NCBI GenBank assembly: GCA_023678885.1
Contig: CM042994.1
Location: 21,113,073 to 21,177,072, forward strand
Source of the DNA: Pogostemon cablin
Taxonomy: Eukaryota > Streptophyta > Magnoliopsida > Lamiales > Lamiaceae
Direction: 5' to 3'
Length of the DNA: 64,000 nucleotides
The stretch's first letter is position 1. Every line of letters begins with the position of its first letter. Below are positions 47,896 to 59,800 of the stretch, piece by piece. A program made the position numbers and the translations under genes. The notes under the pieces are model-generated. The model saw only the letters and a list, made by a program, of their open reading frames with translations, did not search any database and was not told the DNA's origin.

Positions 47896-48115
47896 ATATG
47901 TGAGACGAATATTTTGTGAGACGGGTTGACCCATTACTAAAGTATGATTAATATATAGATAAAAAATATGTTTATTTGTAGTTAAAGTATGTCAATAATA
48001 AATCATATTATAACACCTTAAAATCATACTTTAATTCATCATTCATCATAATTTAGAAAACATACTTTAACAACCATTAAACATACTTCTAACGTCTCAC
48101 AAGAGACTTTGTCTT
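47896..48115. mobile_element. MITE-B copy 2, inverted
   Basis: Starts ATATGTGAGACGAATATTTT and ends CGTCTCACAAGAGACTTT, with AAAGTATG and CATACTTTA blocks, matching 37917-38176 in reverse. Confidence 0.65.
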
Positions 48116-48689
48116 CAAAATAAACAAACTAGGTAATTAGTTTCGTATTCTTCATGTGTAATCACAGTTAAATAAAGACTAAAAAGCATAATAAATAAAG
48201 TCAAAACACTCTTATGTTGCAGCTATCCACAAGCAAGTGCTCATATTCGTCCAAAAACAATAGTGTAGCTTCATTTTCGAATTGACACAAACAACACACA
48301 ATAACAACAGTACTATAAGAAGAATATGGGGTAAGGAGAAATTTTGTTGAAAATTTTTTGGATGGTAGAGTGCATGGGAAGTATGTGGTGTGTGGTAGAG
48401 AGATGTGTTTAGTCTTTAGAGCATGGTTTAAAAATACATTAGTAAAGATATAGGTGATGGTAGGGATGCATATTTTTGAAGTAAAAATTGGATCGGAGAA
48501 GGTTCATTGAAGCTGAAATTTCGACGTCTTTTTTAGCTTTGTAAGAATGAAGAGATTATGATTGAAGACATGGGAAAGTGGAAGGGAGAGAGATAGAGTT
48601 GGAGTTGGGAGTGGAGGAGATCTTTATTAGATTGAGAATTTGATACTTTTAACTCTTTGTTGTATAACCTAATAGGTTTACCTTGAGGC
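48116..48689. other. Intergenic, before the LINE fragment
   Basis: Partly purine-rich sequence from 48330 on that may be further LINE DNA in a decayed state; no domain read. Confidence 0.35.
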
Positions 48690-49740
48690 AAGGGTTGCAG
48701 ATTCACGGAAATGGCTTGGAAACTCGATGATTTCTACAGTACAAGGAGTGTCTATTCTGAGCTCAGAGAAAATGCAACAATGGATAAAGAGAGGATGCAT
48801 GGATTCAAATTGATATGAAATACATTTGCACCACGAAAAGTAATAGCTCATGCATGAAGAGCAATTTGGAATAGGTTGGTGATAAGAGCTAATTTGCTAT
48901 GAAGGAATTTATTATAGCTTAGTGATAATTCAACATGTGCACTTTGTGGAAATCATATTGAATCTGGAAGACATGTTCTGTTTGAATGCTCAATTTCACA
49001 TGAGTTACTGAGGACTTGCTTCAAATGGTTTAGAACCCATTGATTTTCTTGGCATTCTTTAAGTAATTTGCAAGGGGGAAGGAAGATCTCCACTCATTTC
49101 ATTCAGTACCTGCAGTGAGGCGCGACCCACAAGCGATGAAGGGGGGCTAGGGAAGGCCGATGACTACATGAGGGGGAAGCTCTCGTAGAAGCATTAGCCC
49201 TTGCTTTACAGAAATTGTTATGAACTGACTAAATGACTAGATTCTCCAGGAATGCTAGCTAAGGTAATAGTTGAAGTTCACTTCAATAAAATCAATAAGT
49301 TTTTTTATTGATTCAGAGCGCCGCCCCCCTTCAACGAATTAGAAAATGATTTAGAATTACTATTATATCTCATTCTTGTATTTTATTCAACTTTATTGCA
49401 CATAGTCGATTCTTGAGAGGCAAAATAAGAAAGAAGGTGGCGGTAACAATTTTGTTATGTCTGACTTGGAGATTGTGGAAAGGTATGAATGATTTAATAT
49501 TTAATGGTGTGAAGTTTAATGTTGAAAGAATTGTTGAGGATATTAAGTTAGACTTTGGAGTTGGTTTCACGTAAATATAATAGGGTGTAAGGTATTCTAA
49601 TTTTTTATTTTGTGATTCACTAGTTAATTTGAGGATAGTATTAGAATGTTAATCATTGTAAAATGCTGTAAGATGTGCTTCTTTGGATATTTTTTGTTTG
49701 TATCCATAATGAATAATATTTTTAATGATAAAAAATAACA
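48690..49740 (+). pseudogene. 3' end of a LINE (non-LTR) element, interrupted
   Basis: On the plus strand, with stops and frame changes, the sequence matches the C-terminal zf-RVT region of plant LINE reverse transcriptases. FAPRKVIAHA is followed by IWNRLVIRANLL, then TCALCGNHIESGRHVLFEC. Near 49440-49560 come the tail motifs LTWRLWKGMNDLIFNGVKFN. It ends in a short A-rich tract near 49728-49740. The region about 49119-49372 is foreign to the LINE. Confidence 0.75.
49119..49372. other. GC-rich insertion inside the LINE remnant
   Basis: Much richer in G and C than its surroundings (GGCGCGACCCACAAGCGATG, GGGGGGCTAGGGAAGGCCGA) and breaks the LINE reading. It also contains CAGAGCGCCGCCCCCCTTC. 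It looks like inserted organellar (mitochondrial or plastid) DNA, but I cannot name the source. Confidence 0.45.
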
Positions 49741-51030
49741 CTAAGAAGAATAAACTTTTTAAAAATTAAAATTAATAATATAGAATAATTTAATAATAAA
49801 ATTTAGCACTAAATTACAAAGATACATACACAAACTCGATTCATTTACGTATCATTTTATGCCTAAAATTTTCAACTCCATAGAAAAGTAATACTTAGAC
49901 TTTATTTAAAAAGTAATGATATGTCTATAAAAAATAAAAATAATCGTAAAAAATAAGAACATGAAAACTTCAATTCTATGAGAACATATGCATATTTGCC
50001 ATCAATAAAATATAAACATAAAAAATAAAATAGTAATTTTGATGGTCACTTACATTATAGAAACTAAAATACTTAAAATTACAACCATAATTGTGTAGAT
50101 GTTGAACCTATGAATAGTGCCCATGCTATTTATTAACACACAAGCACAATAATTGATCAGTGAGGCTCACCATAATTAATAATCACCAAGATAAATAAAT
50201 TAACATATACGTACACAATTATGGTTTATTAAATTAATATAATTGATGTCAACCTTATGGCTTATGGTAAAATTACTAATTGTTTGACCCCTGGTGTACC
50301 TCTTATCTTTCCCTTTAAATTATTATTACTAATATCATAATTTCTGCTAGATTTTCAAAGCTAATGAATTTATTTGAATCATATTATACAAGTTATTATT
50401 ATTCACCAAGTTTAACAAGCTTCTCAATATTTTAATTTGTTAATTTTTTATTGGATACATATTAATGGCCCAATTATTAAACAATGGAGTATTTTTAATC
50501 ATTTATTTTAAATTAGATCTATTTTATTATTTAACTACTGTAATGTATCTTGAGCACATGAAATGAGTGAGAATTTGCACTTATTAGATCTAGTATTTTA
50601 TGTTAAATTTAATTTATTTTTATGGAACGAAGGATTTATAAAACAAGTACTCCACTAATTAACTTATTTTTATTGATTGATTGATAAAAAAGAATTAAAA
50701 GAAAAACTGTAAAAATAAAAGAAGAGAGAAGGTTGGAGTTTAGGAGAGAGTGAGAGACAGAAAACAGCTTTTACAACGCAAGCTTATTAATCGACTTTAA
50801 GCCATTGATGATGGGGTAATAGTTGGACCCACCAAGAGTTTTGTTTAATCAAGAATCTAATTTGCTTGTTCTAATCTACGATTTTGATGAACAATTAAAA
50901 CAGAATCGAATTGGTTTATTGGGAGAGTGAAAGTCAAACGGAAATTTCATTTACTCACTGTTTTGTTTTGTCAAGAGTGTAAAAGGGGGGTTCGAGTTTA
51001 GTACCATAAGCAATCCCACAAATAACCCAA
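49741..51030. other. AT-rich intergenic stretch
   Basis: No gene or intact repeat recognised. Confidence 0.55.
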
Positions 51031-51045
51031 TAGCCGAGGTCAATG

Positions 51046-51255
51046 TCAAAGGAAGAGAGAGAAAGAGGAGAGAGAGAGAGAGTGAAGGATATATGCTGAA
51101 ACAGAGAGAGCACGGTGGGGTGATGGTAATGAATAGGGGTATGTTTTTGGATTCACAACTGGAGTAAATGTGCATTTGTTGTGGATGGTCTGCCTTAAAT
51201 TTGGTTGCAGAAAAGCAGAGAGAGAGAGAGAGGGGGGGAGGGAGGGGGGGACTCT
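51046..51255. repeat. GA-rich purine tract with G-runs
   Basis: Several (GA)n stretches (51051-51082, 51210-51231) and a terminal run of G triplets or longer (51232-51250). It lies about 840 bases before the start of the next gene, in its promoter or 5' UTR. Possible GAGA-type regulatory element. Confidence 0.7.
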
Positions 51256-51724
51256 TAACACAGGAAAGATTGAGAAAAAGTTATACGTTGCTCTTGTTGG
51301 AGATTCAATTAAAGGAAGAGGGGTTCTGTCTTTGATTTAAAAAGGTGTGACCTTGTGAGAGACTCTCTCTCTCTCTTAATTTCTTCACACAAAGTGTTCT
51401 TGATGTGGCTGTGAAACTTTTCTGAGGAAAATTTTCATTGCTGCCTCTCTTTGCTTGCTATTCTTGGGGATCTGGGTTTTTTGTATTTTTGAAATATGGT
51501 GTTGAAAGTCTGAATCTTTGAATCGTGGTTCTTGATTTTTTTTGAATTTTTTTTTCTTTCGATTTTCTGTTTCTTTTCCATATAGAGTGAACTTTTGAAT
51601 TCAGAGTTTCCTAGAATCATGAGGTGGAACGAACCCACCCACCCACCCTTTACTCCTTTTTGACACAGTTCATATTCTCATTCTCCAGTTGGATTGACAT
51701 CATGTCAACTAAGTGTTTGAAGAA

Positions 51725-51931
51725 ATGTCGAATCTAGGGTTTCTTTGATCTGGAGATATTGGCTTTTAATTTCTTTAAATACCATTTCTTTTGTGTTTGA
51801 ATGTTTCCTTAAGGAACTAATTGCCCTTGTCCTTTCCCTCCTTAAGATAAGAGTCTTTGGATTTTGAAAGCAATGGTTTCTTCATGAGGAAGCTTCTCTT
51901 GCTTTGGTTTCTTTTGCTTTTGGGAATTTAG
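51725..51931 (+). promoter_or_regulatory. Cluster of short uORFs before the MOCOS-like gene
   Basis: ATG-to-stop reading frames at 51725-51748, 51873-51887 and 51884-51931 (the last has 15 sense codons, Leu-rich). They matter only if the mRNA starts upstream of them, which is likely given the long pyrimidine/GA-rich leader but unproven. Confidence 0.3.
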
Positions 51932-52088
51932 GGTTTGAATTGAGCCCCCTTTTTGTGGCATTTGTTGGTAGGTAGATGGTCTGAACCCTAAAAAGAACTG
52001 CTTTGCCTTGCCTCGTTTTGATTGTATTTTCTCTTTCTCAGATTTATTGAATGCACTGGTGAGGTGGAAGATAGAAAGTAAAGATTTA

Positions 52089-54860
52089 ATGCATCTCTCT
52101 CTATGGAAGCCATTATCTCACTGTGCTTCTCTGCTCTTAGACAAGAAGAGCAGAAGAAGAGATGGGTCTGAGCATTCGAGCGACGAAATTAAGGCGAATC
52201 CATCGGTTCTGAGGAAATTGCAAGAACACAAGCTAAGGGAAGCTCTTGAAGAAGCATCTGAAGATGGTTCTCTTGTCAAATCACAAGACATGGATTCTGA
52301 GCTTCCAGCCAATCAAGATGATGGGTTGGGAAGATCGCGGTCGCTTGCTCGGTTGAATGCTCAGAAAGAATTCCTCCGAGCCACTGCTCTTGCTGCGGAG
52401 CGCACATTCGAGTCTTCAGACTCCATTCCACAGCTTAATGAGGCTTTTTCCAAGTTCCTCACAATGTATCCAAAGTATCAGTCATCTGAGAGGATTGATC
52501 AGCTGAGGTCTGATGAGTACTCTCATCTCACTGCTTCTGGTTCGAAGGTATGCCTCGATTACTGCGGATTTGGGCTGTTTTCGTTGCTGCAAACTGTTCA
52601 TTATTGGGAATCATCTACATTTAGTTTATCTGAGATTACTGCGAATTTGAGTAATCATGCTTTATATGGGGGAGCTGAGAAAGGGACTGTAGAACATGAT
52701 ATAAAAACCCGAATAATGGATTATTTGAACATTCCTGAGAATGAATATGGTCTTGTGTTCACTGTGAGCCGTGGCTCGGCTTTTAAGTTGCTCGCTGAAT
52801 CGTACCCTTTTCATACGAACAAGAGGTTGTTGACTATGTTCGATCATGAGAGCCAATCTGTGAATTGGATGGCTCAAAGTGCTAGAGAGAAAGGTGCTAA
52901 GGTTCAGAGTGCTTGGTATAAATGGCCTACTCTGAAACTCTGTTCAACCGATCTTAGGAAGCAGATTTCGAATAAGAAGAGGAGGAAGAAGGATTCAGCT
53001 ACGGGCCTTTTCATGTTTCCTGTTCAGTCTAGGGTCACTGGTGCGAAGTACTCGTACCAGTGGATGGCCCTGGCTCAACAGAATAATTGGCATGTGTTGC
53101 TTGATGCTGGGGCATTGGGTCCGAAGGACATGGATTCTCTCGGATTGTCTTTATTCAGACCCGATTTCATCATCACCTCATTTTATAGGGTTTTCGGGTA
53201 TGATCCAACTGGATTTGGTTGCCTTTTGATCAAGAAATCCGTGATGGCAAGCCTTCAAAACCAGTCTGGTCATGCAGGCACCGGTATTGTCAAGATCACC
53301 CCCGTGTTTCCTGTCTACTTGAGCGATTCGATGGATAATTTCCATGGATTTGGCGAAGACGAAGAAGCCAGTGGGAATGGTGAAGCTAATTCTGAAACTC
53401 GCCCTGGATCTCAATTGCCTGCCTTCTCCGGTGCTTACACTTCTGCACAGGTGAGGGACGTATTTGAGAGCGAGATGGAGCACGACAACAGTTCTGATAG
53501 GGATGGGGCAAGCACAATATTTGAAGAAACCGAAAGCGTATCCGTGGGAGAGGTCATGAAGAGCCCTGTTTTCAGTGAAGACGAATCATCCGATAACTCA
53601 CTGTGGATTGATTTGGGTCAGAGCCCAGTTGGGTCTGATAATGCTGGCAATTCCAGCAAAAACAAGGTCTCCTCTCCATTGCCCCCGGCTTGGTTTTCTA
53701 GTCGGAAAAATAATAAGCTGACTTCTCCGAAAGCATCGAAGTTATCCGGCAGCCCACTGTACGGAAAGGAAACGAACCCAGGCCGCCATGAAGATCGCCA
53801 TGTGTTGTCATTTGATGCTGCAGTTCGATCGGTTTCTCAAGATTTGGATCATTTCAAGGAGATCCCTGAAGAAGAGCAGTTTACAGAAAGACTCCCTGCT
53901 TCAGGAGAGTGTTATCATGAAATAGAAGAAGAGCCTGAAACCAGCAAATCAAGCCATGCTGTCCAGATTTCTAGCCGTGAAAACGTCGTTCAGAATGGCT
54001 CCGCCTCTGAGATAAACCTGGAGAAGGACAGCGCAATAAGAAGAGAGACGGAAGGTGAATTTAGGTTGCTCGAAAGGCGAGAAAGAAGTAGAATTGCGGG
54101 TGGTAGATTTTTCGGAATAGAAGAGACTGAGCAACCAGGAAGCAAGGGGAGAAGGGTCTCTTTTAGTACAGAAGACAATCGCAGAGCTCATCTTAGTCAA
54201 ACTGTGGAGACGGGAGAGTTGTCTGCCAATAGTCTCGACGAAGAAGACTACATGAGCAACGGGGACTATGGGGACGGTCAAGATTCGGATAGGGGCGAAC
54301 CAGAGATCGTTTGTAGGCATCTAGATCACATAAACATGTTGGGTCTCAACAAGACCACATCCCGCCTTCGTTTCCTGATCAACTGGCTGGTCACGTCATT
54401 GCTGCAGTTCAGATTGCCCGGTTCGAGTGGATCGGAAAGCAAGCCACTTGTTCACATCTACGGCCCAAAAATCAAATACGAGCGAGGCGCTGCAGTAGCT
54501 TTCAATGTGAGGGACAGAAACAGGGGTCTGATCAGTCCGGAAATCGTTCAAAAACTGGCTGAGACTCATGGCATCTCTCTTGGTGTTGGAATACTCAGTC
54601 ACATTCGTATCCTCGACAACCCTAAACAGCAGCGCAGATCCTCCAGTCTCGACGATACAACCCTTTGCAAGCCGATGGAGAATGGGAAACACGAGGGTAA
54701 AAACGGGTTCATCAGAGTTGAAGTAGTCACTGCTTCACTAGGCTTTTTGTCAAACTTCGATGATGTCTACAAACTATGGGCATTTGTGGCTAAATTTCTT
54801 GATCCAGCCTTTGTGAAAGAGGGTGTCCTTCCCCCTGTGGCTGAGGAGGTTGAGGAATGA
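52089..54860 (+). CDS. MoCo sulfurase-like (NifS-fold, PLP-transferase superfamily) protein, intronless
   Basis: A single open frame of 923 aa with no introns. The open frame extends upstream to 52008 without an ATG; ATG 52089 gives MHLSLWKPLSHCASLLLDKK, the start I expect for the plant family of large MOCOS-like proteins. About residues 115-420 form the NifS-like domain (YGGAEKGTVEHDIKTRIMDY; YGLVFTVSRGSAFKLLAESY; DHESQSVNWM; WHVLLDAGALGPKDMDSL; IITSFYRVFGYDPTGFGCLL). A long low-complexity acidic/Ser linker follows. A C-terminal segment (about 745-915) resembles the end of the aminotransferase fold (HINMLGLNKTTSRLRFLINW). In the true MoCo sulfurase ABA3 the PLP lysine sits in SFYKLFG; here the position is Arg (about residue 367), so sulfurase activity is doubtful. 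No MOSC domain is seen. Function unknown. Confidence 0.92.
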   Translation: MHLSLWKPLSHCASLLLDKKSRRRDGSEHSSDEIKANPSVLRKLQEHKLREALEEASEDGSLVKSQDMDSELPANQDDGLGRSRSLARLNAQKEFLRATALAAERTFESSDSIPQLNEAFSKFLTMYPKYQSSERIDQLRSDEYSHLTASGSKVCLDYCGFGLFSLLQTVHYWESSTFSLSEITANLSNHALYGGAEKGTVEHDIKTRIMDYLNIPENEYGLVFTVSRGSAFKLLAESYPFHTNKRLLTMFDHESQSVNWMAQSAREKGAKVQSAWYKWPTLKLCSTDLRKQISNKKRRKKDSATGLFMFPVQSRVTGAKYSYQWMALAQQNNWHVLLDAGALGPKDMDSLGLSLFRPDFIITSFYRVFGYDPTGFGCLLIKKSVMASLQNQSGHAGTGIVKITPVFPVYLSDSMDNFHGFGEDEEASGNGEANSETRPGSQLPAFSGAYTSAQVRDVFESEMEHDNSSDRDGASTIFEETESVSVGEVMKSPVFSEDESSDNSLWIDLGQSPVGSDNAGNSSKNKVSSPLPPAWFSSRKNNKLTSPKASKLSGSPLYGKETNPGRHEDRHVLSFDAAVRSVSQDLDHFKEIPEEEQFTERLPASGECYHEIEEEPETSKSSHAVQISSRENVVQNGSASEINLEKDSAIRRETEGEFRLLERRERSRIAGGRFFGIEETEQPGSKGRRVSFSTEDNRRAHLSQTVETGELSANSLDEEDYMSNGDYGDGQDSDRGEPEIVCRHLDHINMLGLNKTTSRLRFLINWLVTSLLQFRLPGSSGSESKPLVHIYGPKIKYERGAAVAFNVRDRNRGLISPEIVQKLAETHGISLGVGILSHIRILDNPKQQRRSSSLDDTTLCKPMENGKHEGKNGFIRVEVVTASLGFLSNFDDVYKLWAFVAKFLDPAFVKEGVLPPVAEEVEE

Positions 54861-56873
54861 AGCTGGGAAACGCATATCTTTAGAGTCGAGCAGAAGATGG
54901 TGAACGTGCTGCTTATGAACATCTCGATGCTGGGGCAGAGTCGAAGCGCAACGGAACGAAGGAAGGTTGGATTCTTTTTGCATCTTGGGGTTAAATTTGT
55001 TCATTCTTGTTTTGGTTGCGTGAATTAAATTGGGTTTTTTGTGCATCATTTAGATGGTAGTGATGAACTGAAGCAGAGATGAGATAAACATGTAGGATTA
55101 TATTCCTCCCTCCACATTCACTTGTTCATTAAAAAATTCTCTTATTTTGGTTGCATCTTATTCTCATCTTTCTTCAACAACAATTCTCATCCATTATGAT
55201 ATAATGTTGTTATGCAACACAATTTACTAGAACTAGTATTATGGTTCCTTCCAAACAAGTCTTGTAACAAATATAATTGGTTGAATCTTGAATGCTTTTT
55301 TAGAGTTTTTCTTGTGTGCAACGGTTGCAGGTATCGAGCTTAGCCATTTGGTGTTCCAATAGATAGTTAACCCATCATCTTTTGGTACGTGTGTTGGATA
55401 TACTTGAAAAGATAATTATGTTCTAGAAATTTAAAGTAAATTCTAAAAGTAGGATAAAATAGTATATGAAGCACAAGGTAGTTAATTTCGTGGACTTTAT
55501 GGTGAAAATGTAGTGGGTTATTAAAACAGATGGAGTAATCATGCGTGAATAAAATTGGAGTTATCTTCTTTCAATCTCTGAAAATGACTTCCATTTTCTT
55601 GGTTAATGAATTGGTCTTTACCACCTTCCCCAAGTATTATAAACCCACTCAACTCATAACCAACTCAATTTATAAGTATTGAATTTGAAATTACATTTTT
55701 TTTAAATAAAAAAACACCAATATATGGCTTATGATCACTTTGCTGACATGTTAAAAGAATAAATTACATGAATCATAATCAATTTATAGAAGAACGAAAT
55801 CCATCTAAGCGGTTAGAACATTTTATTTTTTCTTAATTAATCATTTTTTTAAACATGATATTACTTTTTATTTATACAAATCGTTCATAAAATAATACAT
55901 TACACGAATATCACATTAATTAAAATGTTATATCACTTTTTATGCATCTCACGAAACTCATAAGTGTTTGCCCAATTTATTTTAGGATTTCTACTCGTGG
56001 ATTTCACAGCACGTAATCTCCAAAACTTGCGTATTACTTCACTAGCTTTGGCAAGATGAACAGACTAAACTATTTTGAAATTATATGAAACCCTTTTAAT
56101 CCCATCAAATAATAAATGAAAAGAGCTATAAGGTGTAGTAATAATTGTTTTTGGGCCACACCATATATCAATGTTTGCCATGGAATAATAATAATTTCAA
56201 AGTGAAGAATGATTATGATATTCTTGTATTCCTTTTCTGCTTGATAGGGTGGATATCCACTGCACCATTCTTTTTTTTGTACAATGCAATTCATGATTGA
56301 ACCTCAACTTTTTCTCTACAAAACAAAGACACAATTCAAGTAACCTTTTACATCATATTATATTCTAATATAACGTATAAAAAAAGCTGGCACAAAGCAT
56401 CAAAAAGGGTTCTGCATTTCATCAATCATTTACCAGTCAATGCAAAATTACAGCTTGTTGGAAAAAAATAATAAAAAAAAAAACAGACAAAACAGCATGG
56501 TTTCAATATGGAGCCCAACGTTGGTCATCTGTAATGAAATCGGACTCCATTTCTAATGAAAGAAAGATATAATAGCTATTACACTTTTACACACCAGGAT
56601 CAATGGGCATTTGCTGGATTCAAGTACAAAAGTGAACATATTTGATTTGTTTTTTCACTTTTATTATGCACAAAAAAGAAGCTTTGCTGGTGTTGTTACG
56701 AGAAAGAGAACTAACTTTATTTGACTAGCAAAAAGAATAGATAAATGCCACCAAACATGCGCCATAAAGCCATACTACGATAAACGAGAAAGGGTCTATC
56801 CATGTTATGGGGTGGCTTTGAGTTGCTGAAATGATTAATCAGAGATGAGGTTGATATGAGTGCTCTTACCTGA
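54861..56873. other. Convergent intergenic region
   Basis: 3' flanks of the MOCOS-like and oligopeptidase genes. At 55850-55965 there is a degenerate MITE-A-like patch. No other gene. Confidence 0.55.
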
Positions 56874-59800
56874 TTAAGATTGAGAATCCATAACCTTTAT
56901 GAGAAAAGCAGTCTCCGTTGCCGCTTCTTTGCTTTGTAAGTATCTGTTTTCCTCTACAATATCAGTTGTTAGATTGAGAAGCACGGGACGCTTGGGGTCG
57001 TAGATAGTGTATTCTCTCACTCGTGCAACCCATTTTGCAGCTTCCCAGACCCCAAACCTGATAAACAAGAGGTGGCTAGTTAATAGCAATCTACATGATT
57101 TGAATGAATGTTAATATCTATCAAATACTAATGCAGAAATTGCATATTTTTAATAACTCACATTCAATTTATTCCAGAAAATACTACCTCGTATTGAAAG
57201 ATGATGCTACCAGAATGGCAGGGTATAGAGCGTCTTTGCATATGTTATCATAAGGAGAACATTCGCGTATGGCCCGAAAATCTTCAATATCCCCAGGGTA
57301 TCCAAACTCCTCGTAGTCATTAGGTGTAAGTGGTATAATAGGAAGCAGGAGGGTGTGGGTTGGGTCTAAAAATGGAACCTAAACAATAACAAAAAGAATT
57401 TTAAATCAATTAAATATTGAGATTACAATAATGATGAAAAGAAACCTAAGAAACAGAAAACGGATGAGTTGATAATGGATGAGTCTGGATGTAAAATATT
57501 TGAAAATTATTGGACCATAGTTATGACTGAACTAAAAAGAAATGTATAAGATGTTAGTAGGGTTGATCACCTTCAACACAGCAGCTCGAAATAAATCTGG
57601 ACAAAAATTGATAGCTGAAGCAACTAAAAATCCTCCAGCACTATATCCCCACCCAGCTAGTTTGTTTTCTTCCACGACCCTTCTTTCTATCAGAAACTTG
57701 GCACATGATATGTAGTCTTTGACAGAATTAAGTTTTGTAGTTCTCCTGCCATCATGATGCCATTTTTTACCCACACCACCTCCCCCTCTGGAAATGAGAA
57801 ACACAAAAGCCAATGAAAATGGAATATATTCATATATAGAAAGAAAATTATAAACAGCTGAAAGAACAACAAATGAACAGACCTAACATCAGCATAAGCA
57901 ATAACCCAACCACGATCAAGAAGGCTTTTCAGCTCATTTCGCCACCTTTTGTCCAGTATCTCACCATATGCTCCATGCCCGTGAAGTAATCCAGGATTTT
58001 CACCATTTGTCTTCTTGTGGCGAGAATATAGAATGGTCAGAGGAATCGAAACGCCATCATATGAAGGGACATCATATTCTTTGCAAGTGTAATAGTCAGA
58101 GAGATCATTCCATGTGCTATCATCATCTTTATCAATCTTTCCAGGAAAATTTTTGGACTCCGAAGGCTTATGACTGCTGCTTATGGAAGATGATGATCCA
58201 TATAACACTCGTGTCCTTTCATAAAGCAAGTTTTGCTGTTGAACTATCGTCCATTTTCCACTTAGCAAATCATAGTCAACTACTGCATCGGGCATCTGTA
58301 AAACATGAAACAAAGTAAATGCACAAGAGCACACTACGAGAGAGAAATATGCATGACAGAAGTCATGCAACAAAAGATCATCCAACATGCAGACCAAGAT
58401 AAGCCATGCAGCACCACACTATTCAAGAATACGAGAATCTTGCAGGATCAACTCATTTCGGAATAACTAGGATCAGAGAGTGGTGATGCATAATTATTAA
58501 ATCAATAGCTGCATGTTTACACAAATAATTCTGGTGGAAAAACCATTCAGCAATAATGAAATCACGAAATCACAAACTTATTATCCAATATGTACCCTAT
58601 GTACCCCTAATTAAATTATCTTCTGAGGGATGTAACCAAGCGGAAATTCATATTAATATCAATGATAAGAGTTTCCTCATTTTGCAACATAATTAAGGTA
58701 CTAGCCCAGTAGAAACAAAATTTTATGACACTGAGAAGTCTAGACTAGAGAAACTGAGAAAGGACTAAGCTTTTATTTGTTTAATGGGGATGTGTCTGCC
58801 AATCCAATTTCTATGCATGTAGTAGAAGTTCACAAAAATCCACGAGTATCATACAGAATACACACTAACGCATCACAGAAAAATTATGTCCAATATGACC
58901 TCTGACTAATATTAACAAGATAAACAACAAACACCAGGAATATGTAAATATATAATACTTACACATTATATGAACATATATCAATTTAAATTAGTTTCTT
59001 TTTGGGAAAATAGAAATAGAAAGGAAAGAAACAGAAAGAAAAGTTAAAGAAATACCACCGGAGATGTTATAGTAAAGCGCATGGTTGAAGAATAGAAGTC
59101 ATTATTTGGTCCTGGCAATATTTGAGATACATGATCTGGAAGAGGCAATTTCTGTGGATTGAACTCATTGAGAGGGGTTCCATCCTGTAAAACCGATGAT
59201 AGAGAATATAGCTTTTTTTAATGGAAATATACTATCAGGAACAACATAAACTGGACTTAAAAATTTGTTGGAATACATAACAGGATCAGAAGGCTGCATT
59301 ACCTTGCCATTATCTAAAGGTAAAGAAATACTACACAGTCCATATTTCCAACCATCTCTTGTTATTAGAAGCAAATGTGAGTTGCAGAAATCAACGTCTT
59401 CAATGATCAGTTGTTGATCGTTGGAAAAAACATTCTAATAAAAGATCATAGAAGAAGATTAAGGATTATGACAGGAAGACCTTAAGATATTCATAAGGAC
59501 TGAATCATGCATGCCTACACGATTAGTTACATATGCTAACCTTCCAAGTCCTTGGGCTACATGAAGACACAACAGGACAATACAAAAGGTAATGGTGATC
59601 AACAGGTTTCCCTTGCATAGCAGCATCGGTAAAGAGGTAGAGATATCCTTGATGATGCTCGATAATACAATGGACGTTTGCCTCACTTTCCCAGACAAGT
59701 GTCATACCAGATAAAGGCTCAGCTGCATTAATTAGAAAAACCTAACAGCAGGTTACAAAAATAAATATCCTGTTCAACTTCAAGTGTCAATGGAATGTAA

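Noticed and set aside
53949..54320. 123-codon antisense ORF in the MOCOS-like gene
   Set aside because: Shadow of the coding strand of a long, well-supported gene.
57968..58318. 116-codon plus-strand ORF
   Set aside because: Antisense shadow of exon 8 of the oligopeptidase-like gene.
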